A DNA stretch of 64,000 nt from Diorhabda sublineata (lineage: Eukaryota; Arthropoda; Insecta; Coleoptera; Chrysomelidae): contig NC_079478.1 in NCBI RefSeq assembly GCF_026230105.1, forward strand, positions 1,813,653 to 1,877,652. The letters are read 5' to 3'. The translations under genes and the position numbers were made by a program. The notes beneath the pieces are model-generated. The model did no database searches and had not been told where the DNA came from. It saw only the letters and a list, made by a program, of their open reading frames with translations. Position 1 is the stretch's first letter; each line of letters opens with the position of its first letter. Of the stretch, positions 11,601 to 21,480 are shown one piece after another.

Positions 11601-13334
11601 TCATTGTATGAAATTTTGACAATCAGAGATATTTATTTCTTGATTTTGTTCAACTTTCAGAAAATGAATTGATAGATAATGATAAGTGATTCTTGTAAAA
11701 CAATAATGATTCCCTCTTGCTCTGTATAGATAATGATTAGATCTTCAGATTCATTGTTTAGGTTTTTGTAGGCCGCATAAATGGTTTAAGCGTCATCTTA
11801 TACAATCATTAAATTTTTATAAAGTCAAATGCCTAGAGAGCATACAATTCGAACGCTCCAGCTAAGTGACTTTATAAAAAATTTCGAATCAATCAGTTAT
11901 TGGAGGCTGGTCGGTCAAGGAGGGTCAAGACAACGAAGATCTTAGAACCAGATCTTCTGACTCTTAAGAAGAGTTTTCAAAACACTCGAAAATAAATCCC
12001 AAAGTCAAAAAAATACCCGAGGCAAAAGTATTGTCAATAAGTTGTTTATTTATAGCCTACAATGGATAATAGTACAACTTACAACTGAACTTCTTCTTAG
12101 TTGAGATTTTTGTGAACGCATTATGCTTTTGTCTTGAGATACGGGTAACTCATGCTAGTCTGTATGCTTCAAAAAGATTAAACATGTTTCGTCGTAAGTT
12201 TCTGGTTTTGTACAGATCTTTTAATAAGGTGAAGAAGCTTAAAAGAAAATAACCCTAGAAGTTATCAACTACCTAAGCAAAACCTCCACCTAAAGGCGTC
12301 AAGGCTTATTATTGAGATTTCTAATGGGACTGTAACTTGAATTTAAAACCACTCAATATGTCTAACAAAAATTATTTGAATTGTATAAATAGATAAAGAT
12401 GTTTGTCTTCTTAGCTTTGGCAAGAAAATCGTATCGGGAGAACGGATAAACCATATACTTTAGTTCTAGGGGTTGCAGATGTTATTTCAGAAGTATTACT
12501 TGACTTGACTTAAAATTATAATTATGGAACCATAAAATTAATTCCATTTCACTATTTACCACTACAGACCAAATCTAATTGATTCCTATTGATAATTTTT
12601 TTGTATTGACTTTTCGCTAAAGTTCTTTTACATCAAAATCATCATTGACGTCAATTCATATGAATTTTCAAACATCTGTTTCTCTTCTTTCATTGAATAA
12701 ACGATTATTGAATATAATTTCCATTAAATCCATTAAACTCAATCATTTATGTAATTCCTGGGTAGATGTTTGCAGCATGACTGAGTTCATATTAGACAGA
12801 CTACAATCTTTACAAATTAATAAATGGAACACATCACGATACGACCGCAATAATAAGTTTATTATTTCCATTTAACACTCATCATATCTCGTTTAATAGT
12901 CGATAAACATGTTTATTACCAATGAGGCTTATTAACCACACTACACAGGCCATATTCAAACATATTATCATTAGTAAAATATAGTCAAGTGGAGAATGTG
13001 AATTCTACTGTTCTGTAATTCGAAATATTTTCATTATTTCAAATGAATTTCATTTTGGTATGGAATGGCGCATATTAGATAAAAATTGTCTTCTATATAA
13101 ATATCATCATCAGCTAACTGCGGTTATCTTCGTTCAGTTTCTTTCACTTTTGCGTAGACTGTCTCAGACTTGATCTTGAGCGCTGATATCACCGACACTG
13201 CTCAGTCCCGACTTAACTGTCAAATGTGTAGAGTGAAGCTCTACTTGTTTGATGACAGAAGTAAAAGGAGAAATTGTAAAGATTTGTAAAAAAAAATACT
13301 TTTCTATTAGGATAAAGCACCTTCTTACATTTCC
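11601..13334. other. No recognisable feature
   Basis: AT-rich, with no transposon motif, repeat or RNA gene recognised. The open frame at 12645-12875 is low in complexity. Confidence 0.3.
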
Positions 13335-13470
13335 GTGATCGCCATGACAAAACTTCATGAATTGTACTTTAAATTGATTGACCACCCACCGTATACACTA
13401 GATCTAGCCCCCAGCGATATTTTCTCGTTTCTTAATCTCACTGTAGGAAGATTTTCACTCTACGACTATA
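13335..13470 (+). mobile_element. Mariner transposase C-terminal fragment
   Basis: An open frame gives AMTKLHELYFKLIDHPPYTL followed by DLAPSDIFSFLNL. This is the mariner AKIHELxFELLxHPPYSPDLAPSDFFLFPNL region, including the third catalytic Asp in APSD. It is followed by a VGRFSL segment equivalent to LGGKRFS. Only the last third of a transposase is visible, and no terminal repeat was identified. Confidence 0.65.
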
Positions 13471-13856
13471 TCAACAACTCTGGAACTACTATCTTAAATA
13501 CTACTTCAATTATGTAAGTTTGTGTAGTATATAAATTCGTTATAGAAACCATAATTACCATCCATAATCCTTAAAGCTTCAAAGAAAAATATAATTCCGG
13601 CCCAGTAGTTGAAGTATCCCTAAATATACCACCAAAGAATAAACGGACATGATAATAGTATTAATAAAAATGAGACCTCTGAAATCCCATATTGCAATTT
13701 AAATTAAACGAATCAACTTGGGAAGCAGATCGACGTTCACCCTCAACCCCTATATGAAGGTACAATATTAGAATAAGCCGATTGTACGTATACAGTGTGT
13801 CCCAAGATATTCTAGTGTTCAATTTATATGTTACGTAATAATCAATTCGATTCAAT
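13471..13856. other. No recognisable feature
   Basis: AT-rich spacer between two mariner relics. An open minus-strand frame at 13661-13855 matches nothing I know. Confidence 0.3.
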
Positions 13857-14633
13857 AGGAGGATGTCCCAGAAGTACCTAGCATGAGCTAGAGATGGCGG
13901 TAGTTGCTTAAAAAAATTAGAAATTTGAAGACGTCACGTTGTTTAGTATTAGCAGCCATCAATAGTGATCTTTTCAAGTGTAAACAAGGAAAAATTGGTT
14001 ATGTGATACAATAATTTTATTTGAAAAGTCTTTGCCCAACCAATATGAAAGTTGCACTAGATTCTACTCTGGATGGTGAGACTGCTCCTTCGGTATCAAG
14101 AGTAAAATATTGGGTAGTATACTTTAAACCAGGACATGCGAAGATCGATCAAATGGTTGATCAAATGAGGTGACGATTCCAGAAATGCTGCAGAAAATTC
14201 ACAAAGCGGTACTGGATGATCGTCGACTGAAAGTTGCGAGCTAGCAGACACAGTAGGCATTCCAAAAAGTGCGTTACGTTGCATATTAAATAAAAATTTG
14301 GACATGAGAAAGCTGAGAAAACAGTAAAACAAAAACAGCGTCGTTAAGATGTTTCCATCGAGTGTTTTGCAATGTTCCACAAAAATAAATCCATAACCAT
14401 GGATGGAACTTAGGTCCACCACTCTCTCGTATTATTATTTGTTTCCAGACTTCAAAAAAAGGGCTTGGTGGTCAAATATTTTCCAACAATGAAGAGGTGA
14501 TCTCGGCAGTTAATGGCTGTTTTGAAGAACTTGATGATTTTTATTATAAAAAGGGTATCGAACTTTGAACTTTTGATGTTGAACTTTTTGTATTTTTTTT
14601 GTTGTATTAGGGACTTCTGTGACTATCATTGTA
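13857..14633 (+). mobile_element. Internally deleted mariner with both inverted ends
   Basis: The ends resemble each other in inverted orientation: GATGTCCCAGAAGTACCTAG on the left (13862-13881) and, read on the minus strand from the right (about 14606-14633), GATAGTCACAGAAGTCCCTA. Inside, the N-terminal half is readable with shifts: CPTNMKVALDSTL, TAPSVSRVKYWVVYFK, and IECFAMFH, equivalent to the region just before the first catalytic Asp. At about 14410-14430 the text runs from TWIHH-like sequence directly into LFVSRLQKKGLGG and FSNNEEVISAVNGCFEELD, the C-terminal YLFPDLKKWLGG region. Roughly 120-150 residues, including the second and third catalytic Asp, are gone. It is a dead, non-autonomous derivative of about 780 bp. 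Confidence 0.85.
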
Positions 14634-15110
14634 GATGAAAGAGGGGACTACTAGTTCATAGAATATCTATAAAAAAATTGGTTCATATTTTTCGATGAAG
14701 ATGATAGTACAAAGATGATACCTTTTTAATGTAATTACTTCGTAGAAACGCAGCTAACAAGTATTTTGGAAAGCAAAACTGCCACTTCCAGCGATACAAT
14801 TACCAACCTACACAACTCAACGTTTGAAATTCATGAGTCAATTTAGTTGCAGTGACAATAAAAAGGGGCACCGACGACGCCGCTTGGCGTTGTTTTGTTA
14901 GGAGTTAATTAGCCGCGGATCTAAAGCGGAAGTATTTTTATCCTTTCTTTGTTTTTTCCCCTCGGTTTTAAGTGATCTTAAGCAAATTGATAAATCAACA
15001 AAAACAGTTGTAGGAATTAAAAGTATCAATATACGAATATCTATTTTCATTTCATATAAAATCAGTTTCAAATAACTCTCTTGAGATCAAAATCTTTCTC
15101 CACGGCTTCA
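14634..15110. other. No recognisable feature
   Basis: Mostly AT-rich, with a short GC-richer patch near 14865-14930. Nothing recognised in it. Confidence 0.3.
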
Positions 15111-15481
15111 CGGTCTTAGCATCCCATGTGTGTAATTTCGATTGACCAATTACACCATCTGAAAGGTCAAAAATTGGTCATGAAAAATCAGTTGGTGTTA
15201 TTAATTGAACAGCGTTAGAAAATTTTTTATTAAGGGTTGAAGTTTTCCAAGGTCAATGAGAAATTTTAGCACGTCATTGACGAAAAAAAAAATAAAAAAG
15301 TTCACTGCCCTGATACAATGAACGCACCCAAACATTCTTTTCGATTTTAATGACTATAAAAACATTAGCGTTTAATAGAAAATGTACTAACGCTGACCAA
15401 CTGACTTTTTATGATCAATTTCTCACCTTTCGAATGGTATAATTGGCAATCGAAATTACACACATGGGGTACTAAGATCGC
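15111..15481. repeat. Fold-back (long inverted repeat) element
   Basis: The left arm (about 15111-15232) and the reverse complement of the right arm (about 15371-15481) can be aligned along almost their whole length. Both share ATGTGTGTAATTTCGATTG and CAGTTGGT, and both contain CAGCGTTAG. The left arm carries an extra insertion of about 13 bases after CAGTTGGT. Arms of about 110-120 bp flank a unique centre of about 140 bp, for a total of 371 bp. The ends read CGGTCTTAG and CGATCTTAG. No coding capacity and no clear target duplication were found. It is most likely a non-autonomous DNA transposon (MITE or fold-back type), superfamily unassigned. Confidence 0.8.
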
Positions 15482-15779
15482 AGAGTATTCCTTCAACCAA
15501 ATTATCACAAATTTCTTATAAATCCTTAATCTATTTTTAAACGTTTTGAAGGTTATCCAGCGTAATGGTTACATTATTTTTGGAAACATGTTTAATAGCT
15601 GGCTTAGAAATTTATTTCTCCTTATTACAATCCAGATATCCATAGTCGATTCCTTATTAAGACCGATATTTCTTTGTAGAGATCATTTGACCTATACGTA
15701 TATCAACTGTACAGTTCTTGATTTATATTCCTTGTTTTTTGGTCTATATTCCAACTACATTATGTGAACGTATCCTAAA
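15482..15779. other. No recognisable feature
   Basis: AT-rich. A 73-codon open frame at 15546-15767 is hydrophobic and matches nothing I know. Confidence 0.3.
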
Positions 15780-16000
15780 AAATTCTTGTGTCATGTCCAT
15801 GAAGCGCTTGGAGGCGGTTTTATGGTACTCTGGGACTTTTAACTACCAGAATCGGAGACCGCATTACTATTCCCAGATCAATTGCATATAAAATTTGAGG
15901 TTTGGAAATAGGAACACGTCGCTAGGGAACAAATCTGGTAGATAAGGTGGTTGGTGAAACAATTCGGGAATTTTCTCCAAGGTGAGCATCGAAGTATTTG
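15780..16000 (-). mobile_element. Mariner-like transposase C-terminal fragment
   Basis: The minus strand reads ELFHQPPYLPDLFPSDVFLF followed by PNLKF, matching the HPPYSPDLAPxDFFLFPKLK block with the third catalytic Asp retained. After a frame break comes PEYHKTASKRFMDMTQEFF, which fits the region near the C-terminus. No upstream catalytic domain is readable. Confidence 0.65.
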
Positions 16001-16842
16001 AAATACATCGTCCTGATTGGAAAGCACTGAAAAAAGTGGTCAATTTTTAAAATTTCTACCTTCACCCAAAACAATCCTGTGTAAATGAATTAATATTTTG
16101 AGAATTAGATAACTGTTTACTAATAGTGTATAGTTTGAAATAATTAGAAGAAAAACATTACATCGGTGTCGAATGTGGAAGAATTCGAATAAATAGTGAC
16201 TTAAGAAACTAGGTAACCTGAAAGTAACAAAATTAACACCAGAATCGCCGACTCAAGAGTTGGAAACGTCTAGTACCGCTGAGAGACTCTAAGTGGCACT
16301 GGTAAGTGACAATTTTGATCCAGAAAAATTTCTTTCCTAAAACTTGATCTCGTCGATTTCTACTATGAAAGACGAATTTAGGTTTGAAAAAACGATATTT
16401 CTGGTATTACAGAGGAGTTAGATTGCAAATTCAAGTGCAGAATAAAAGAAAATCAAACATATCAAATCATGCAATCCAGAAGCACAACTCAATGTAAACT
16501 AAAAAAGATTTTTCTAGTTTTTCATTTTTTTGTTTTAATTTATATAGAGTTATAATTCGATTTTGGCGTACATCTTAATTAACCATTTATTAATTAGTCA
16601 CTGGGCTTACGGATGACCTCAATTGAAAAATCCACGAAGCAGAACATATTGGCTGCTCTTATATCGGAAGCTAGGAGTTTGTAACGGCTTTGTGCTACTA
16701 ATTGATTAAAAATATCATTCCCCTCGACTCACAGGCGTTACCAATACCAAATATATTAACCAAAAATTTATATATAACAGTCAATTATCACTTCTCGAAT
16801 TTTAATCTATTTCAAAAATTCTCAATGGAATTATACAGGACA
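16001..16842. other. No recognisable feature
   Basis: AT-rich. Nothing recognised. Confidence 0.3.
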
Positions 16843-16905
16843 TACTGTCTCTGAAGACGGTAACTTGGTTGTCGAAACTCGCGTCAGACAGTGTAATTGT
16901 GAGTG
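16843..16905 (+). ncRNA. Hammerhead-ribozyme-like repeat copy
   Basis: Reading in order: ACTGTCT (16844-16850); CTGAAGA (16851-16857), which fits the CUGANGA core; an extra C; a stem-loop GGTAAC-TTG-GTTGTC (16859-16873); GAAAC (16874-16878); TCGC; GTC (16883-16885); and AGACAGT (16886-16892). AGACAGT is the exact reverse complement of ACTGTCT, giving a 7-bp stem I placed immediately around the core and the GTC cleavage site. Stem III would be 2 bp (A-U, C-G) with a TCGC loop. This matches the minimal hammerheads reported in Penelope-like and other retroelements. The extra C after CTGAAGA departs from the canonical core. Activity is an inference. Confidence 0.5.
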
Positions 16906-18374
16906 AAAGTAAAATTTTGTACTAATATATACTCTGTGGTAACAATTAAGAAGAAAATATTGAATTTTGGTGGTAAACCAAAAGATTTTCAATGCATTAA
17001 AAAAATCTTTCAAGATTTTTGTTATCTACTGATATTATCGATGACGTGATGTCTATTTTTCTACGCCAATGGATACTACTTCCTGTTTCTATACCGTGAA
17101 AACAGAGAACGACGCTTTTTACGGCTGTTGCTCTGTTAATTTTCACAGAGCTAACAATTTTCCTCTCTTTTAATTTGCCGGCATTCTTTTAGTTATGTTG
17201 CGAACTGCGGCTTTCCAACATACTAATTATTTCTTGTTTTTTTTTAGATCGTTTTTTTAATTATTACTGAAAATACTCCTGGAAAGTGTCAATTAGGACA
17301 ATAATATGCAACTAAAAATATAATTATTCTCTTGAGTCGGGACTAAATTATTGAGCATGTTACTTTTTGCTGAAAATTAGAGAAAAATTTGGATTTGATG
17401 CAAGAAAATTCGGAGTGAGCAGATGACGTGGAAATAATAAAAAACATTACAACTTTCCAATTGTTGATTCTATGTAGTATGTTTGACCAGAGGCGACTCA
17501 TGCATAATGGTTGACAATCCGTAACTTTTATAGGGACAACCTGTACAATCTAAAGATAACAAAAATGAATTTTCCAATCGATTTTCAATAAAAAGGTGCT
17601 CTTTGTTTAACTCGATAAAATTTCTGGTTTATTTAAGAGATATGTGGATTTTTAGACATGTACAAGTACCGTTCGCCATAAAGAAACATTCTGAAAAAAA
17701 TTATCAAAATTGTAATTAATCATTCAGTTTTATACCAACTTGGTCACCTTGTTCGCTTCTTTTAGTGTAGAATTTCCATAAAACTTGAAAGAAGTAGTTA
17801 TTATGTTTTAATATTTGACTTAAACTCAGGTTTGGAAGAACCCCACTTGAAAATTGGTAGACTCCAATAAAAACTTTCTTTAAGGTGTCATTTTCAAACA
17901 TCCTAGTATACATAGTTATAATTCTTTAGTTTTTAGCCCAAAATTTGAAATTAGAAGAATCTAAAATATGTACCTGGAAGAAGTAGATACTTTGTATATG
18001 GAATAAAAGGTTCTTCGTTCTTGGTTTTTATCTTTCATATACTACTGTCGAATTCAAGGCTTTTTTCCTGTTATCTGTAATAGCAGCGACTCAACTGCGC
18101 TCAGAGCTTACTAGTTTAGGGTGATCGTACTTTGAAATGCATTATTTCATATCTAACTTTTCTAATTTTTTACCTCTAAAAATATACAGTAAGATATTCG
18201 TTTAAAGAAATTAATAACTATTAATAAAACTTACTGAAAAAAAAGAAAGGTCAAAATGGGATTCAAACACCACTAATTATATTTCTTAGTCCTCATGACA
18301 TTCGTATCTAGGACTTCACATCAAAAAATTAATAAAAAATCAATAATTATTGGTAATAAGTCCACTTTTACATA
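16906..18374. other. No recognisable feature
   Basis: AT-rich. Short open frames (16831-17013 and 17716-17913, minus) match nothing known. No motif or repeat was recognised beyond the hammerhead-like copy just upstream. Confidence 0.3.
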
Positions 18375-19372
18375 CGAGGAGTGTCTGAAAAGTAACAGAC
18401 CTACGTAAGAAATTTTTTCTGGAACTATTTTCGCTTCTCTTTAAGTTTAAGAATCTAGTTCATCGCTGCTTTACCTTTTCAACCCTTTCAAATAATAGTT
18501 GCCGTTTTTCTTACCACCATAAATGTTTACGTATGCGTTAATGTCCTCGTCTTATGAAAACCCCTTTTCTATAAGCTAAAAATCAAGATTAGCAGAAGGA
18601 AAAAGTCACTAGGGGCCATATCTAGCGAATATAGTGCAAGGTTAACCGGTTTGAAGTGCAATTCGTGAATTTCATGTTATGCGGCTGCTTTTTCGCGTTT
18701 GTTTGTTATTGTTTTATCTTTTGGAAAGTAGTCGATGAGCATAGTTCGTGGACGATAAGAAAAATACACACTTCTAGTCAATGAAACCGTTTTTGCTTTT
18801 TTGGATTAGATTCACCCGTTGCAATCCATTTTTTTGAATATTTTTCCGTTTCAAGAGTGCATTAAAGATCCAGGATTCACCTAAAGTTATGAATCTACTC
18901 AAACAATCCTACAAATTTTGATTAAAAGCATCAATAAAGCCTGTGAAATGTAATTTCGAATGCACTAGTAATACCAAGTGAGCAAAATGCTACATCCAAC
19001 GCCCAAAAGCTTACGCATATTTCTCTAGTCTCTTTAGCCTCTTCTATGTTGCTTACCTTAATCAGACGATCGTCTAGTACTACTTTGTCGATGATTGTCC
19101 TATTTTTTGGCCGAATATTCGTCGCCAGTGAAGCTTATACGGCCACGTTTGATTCAGCTTCTCAAAATTTTACAGTCAGAAATTATGGTCTTCGTACACA
19201 ATTATTTGTCAAAAAAATTGTCCTCGATACTCAATTTTGTCAATCTCTTTCTCCATAATGATTTAAATTTTAGTGAGAATGGGTCAACGCGTGCACAAAC
19301 ATATATTCGAACTTTTAATGTCAAGTGCCGACGTTTTCAGGTTGAAGTCGGAAACTTTCCAGACGACCCCCG
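18375..19372 (-). mobile_element. Nearly full-length mariner relic
   Basis: Both ends show a degenerate inverted repeat: GTGTCTGAAAAGTAACAGAC at the low-coordinate end, and GTCGTCTGGAAAGTTTCCGA read inward from the other. On the minus strand a possible start lies at 19256 (MEKEIDKIEYRGQ). The text continues KNRTIIDKVVLDDRLIKVSN, equivalent to the IxxKVHDxVLDDRRLKVRE linker, then FITLGESWIF, equivalent to FITVDETWIHH. Next come KKWIATGESNPKKQKRF and MLIDYFPKDKTI, then HEIHELHF and YSLDMAPSDFFLL (18600-18640). Order and spacing fit a whole transposase. At the first DD34D box the Asp-equivalent position reads Leu-Gly (TVDE to TLGE). Multiple stops and shifts are present. Confidence 0.75.
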
Positions 19373-20027
19373 TCAGAGAGTTTCTCAAAATCATCATTGC
19401 TATCGATATAATTTATTAATCCATTACATTGATTAAATGAATTCAACTTCTATAAATACGATTGCCGTGAAAACGAAAAACAACAAAATTCAATAAATTT
19501 TTTTTCAGTTTTATTTGATGATGTATCCAAAAGTAATTTACTGGATATCTATAGGACGTTAAACACGGAATGTTCGTTATACTGTAATTTGGGATATGAA
19601 CGTAGATTTTTTAACTGTTTGTAGTAGATAAATCCCGCATTGCGTCGGGATACTTGGAATCATTTTACAGAGCCTGTGTTAGGGTGATTTAAATCGATCT
19701 GAATGTAAACTGTAAAAAATTAATTAAAAGTAGGGTAACAAACATTGTAGAAAGAGAGACTGAAAAAATGATCGTAGATAATAGTAGTTATTTACTTCTA
19801 AAACGCAAGTTTTTCATACAAGTATATCAACACGATATGGAAAAAACTTTCCACGCGAGTACATCACAATTTTTTTCTAAATATCTTATTATTATTTCAT
19901 TTAGCACAACAGGTCTCTAATTAATTACTATTATGATTCTAAATCCTTTTGATTTTAGGTCTTTTCTGTTTGAAAATTTGTTTTTTTATTAATTTTCAAA
20001 AGATAGATGCTTAGCTATTCAAAAATC
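19373..20027. other. No recognisable feature
   Basis: AT-rich spacer. Nothing recognised. Confidence 0.3.
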
Positions 20028-20440
20028 AAAAACTGCATTGAAAGAAAATAATTATCCGGAAAAAATTATACATATACATTATCCAAATATTGCACTAAAC
20101 TAAAATCTAAAACACCCAAAAACAAAAGAAATAATATTATGTATCAAATACCTTGTAATGATTGTGACGCTATCTACATAGGGCAAACATCTCAGTATTT
20201 AAAAAATAGACTAAGAGGTCATCAATACGATAAAAAAATAGAACTGCCTTAACGAACCATGAGATATCAAAAAAACATTAATTCAATTATAAAGATTCAA
20301 AAATTCTTGAAACGGAATCTAATATACATATAAAGAGAATTTTTAGAATTTTTCGAATTCCAGTAACAAATCAAAAGGTCTAAGAAAGAAATTATTGAAA
20401 TTGATTATAATTTAGTTTATGGACTACCTTTTTATAACTC
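20028..20440 (+). mobile_element. Penelope-like element, GIY-YIG endonuclease remnant
   Basis: The frame begins SKTALKENNYPEKIIHIHYP, then KSKTPKNKRNNIMYQIPCND followed by CDAIYIGQTSQYLKNRLRGH. This is the end of the Penelope RT linker followed by the GIY-YIG nuclease: YQIPCxDCDxxYIGQTSQ contains the Y-IG core and the upstream Cys residues, and the helical R is in LKNRLRGH. After a frameshift near 20240 the text LTNHEISKKH and ILETESN (read with one frame change) fits the C-terminal part that carries the His and Glu of the nuclease. The element is 5'-truncated and frame-broken. Confidence 0.75.
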
Positions 20441-20879
20441 GTATATATTGATGTTAATTGTAATTTCATTCTTAGATTTAATGACACTATTTATTATATC
20501 AAAAATCAGGCTATCAGTCATTGCCGATTCAAAAGTTAGACTTTGAAAGTTCCACAATTTACATGGATAGTTTGCGCAACTTATTGATGACCACAACTTG
20601 TCTCGTACACATCATTGATTGAGTCATAGGCTGAGTTTGACACAAACACCTCACTTTAATAGATAAATATTCATTCATTCGGTGCTTCTTACATGCATTT
20701 TTGATGTTTTCTGGAGTTAGTACTTCACTTTTCAGGTTGATAGTGCTTGAAGGTATCTTTTAACATACAAAATTGGGACCACAATCTTGACGAAATATAT
20801 TTAGACTTCAGATTATCAGACTATGTCTATAAAACCACCCCAGTTAACGTTGTCATACAATTTTGTTGTTCCACAATGT
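20441..20879. other. No recognisable feature
   Basis: AT-rich. It may include the decayed 3' portion of the minus-strand LINE that follows, but I could not place a GVPQGS or YADD box in it. Confidence 0.3.
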
Positions 20880-21480
20880 TAATTTTTCGTAAACGTCTTC
20901 GTATCGTCTTTTTTGAGTTTGTAGAGGGAAAGAATTTATTAATTACCATTGCGCGGTTATGAAACAGAACAAAACACTTCGGATGCCATAATATTCTAGT
21001 TTGTGTCATGATCAACACAATCGAAAGCCTTAGCGAAATCACAAAAAACCGAAGCCGTATAAAATTTATTGTTAAGTATAGCTGTTTTTAGAGAACTAGG
21101 GAAAAGCCCCTTTCAAAGAATTTGTTGATTAGAGAACATAAAACGTTAATCATAACTTCTAGAAAATAACTTGGCATCGTTGCCACTGGAAGTCTTGTTT
21201 TGAATACTGAGTTTGCTCTAACTCAAATCTATCTTCAGGTCTTAGGAAGAGACCGTCACTGATTTTTCTAGAAAGAAAGAAATAGCATCAGGACTTGGAG
21301 ATATTTTAGATCTAGTAGTAACGTTTACGAAATAATTATTAAGTTCGTATAGGTCGAGGTCAATAGTCTTTTAGGAACGGGTTTTGTTTGTCAAATCATT
21401 GATAGTTAAGGATGTGAGGATTGTCTGTGAACGACAAGAGTAATTTCATATTCTTGGATGTCGTAGTCCATGATTTATGT
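20880..21480 (-). mobile_element. Jockey/CR1-like LINE RT remnant
   Basis: On the minus strand: QSKLSIQNKTSSGNDA (about 21160-21215), equivalent to the K.....SxGxDGIS block; INVLCSLINKFFERG and FPSSLKTAI (about 21060-21150); then VFCDFAKAFDCVDHDTN (about 21006-21050), the diagnostic xVFCDLSKAFDCVDH block with the first catalytic RT Asp region; and EYYGIRSVLF (about 20970-21000). Normally about 90 residues separate SLKxA from SVFCD, but here the two blocks lie nearly side by side, so an internal deletion has occurred. Multiple stops are present. Confidence 0.72.
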
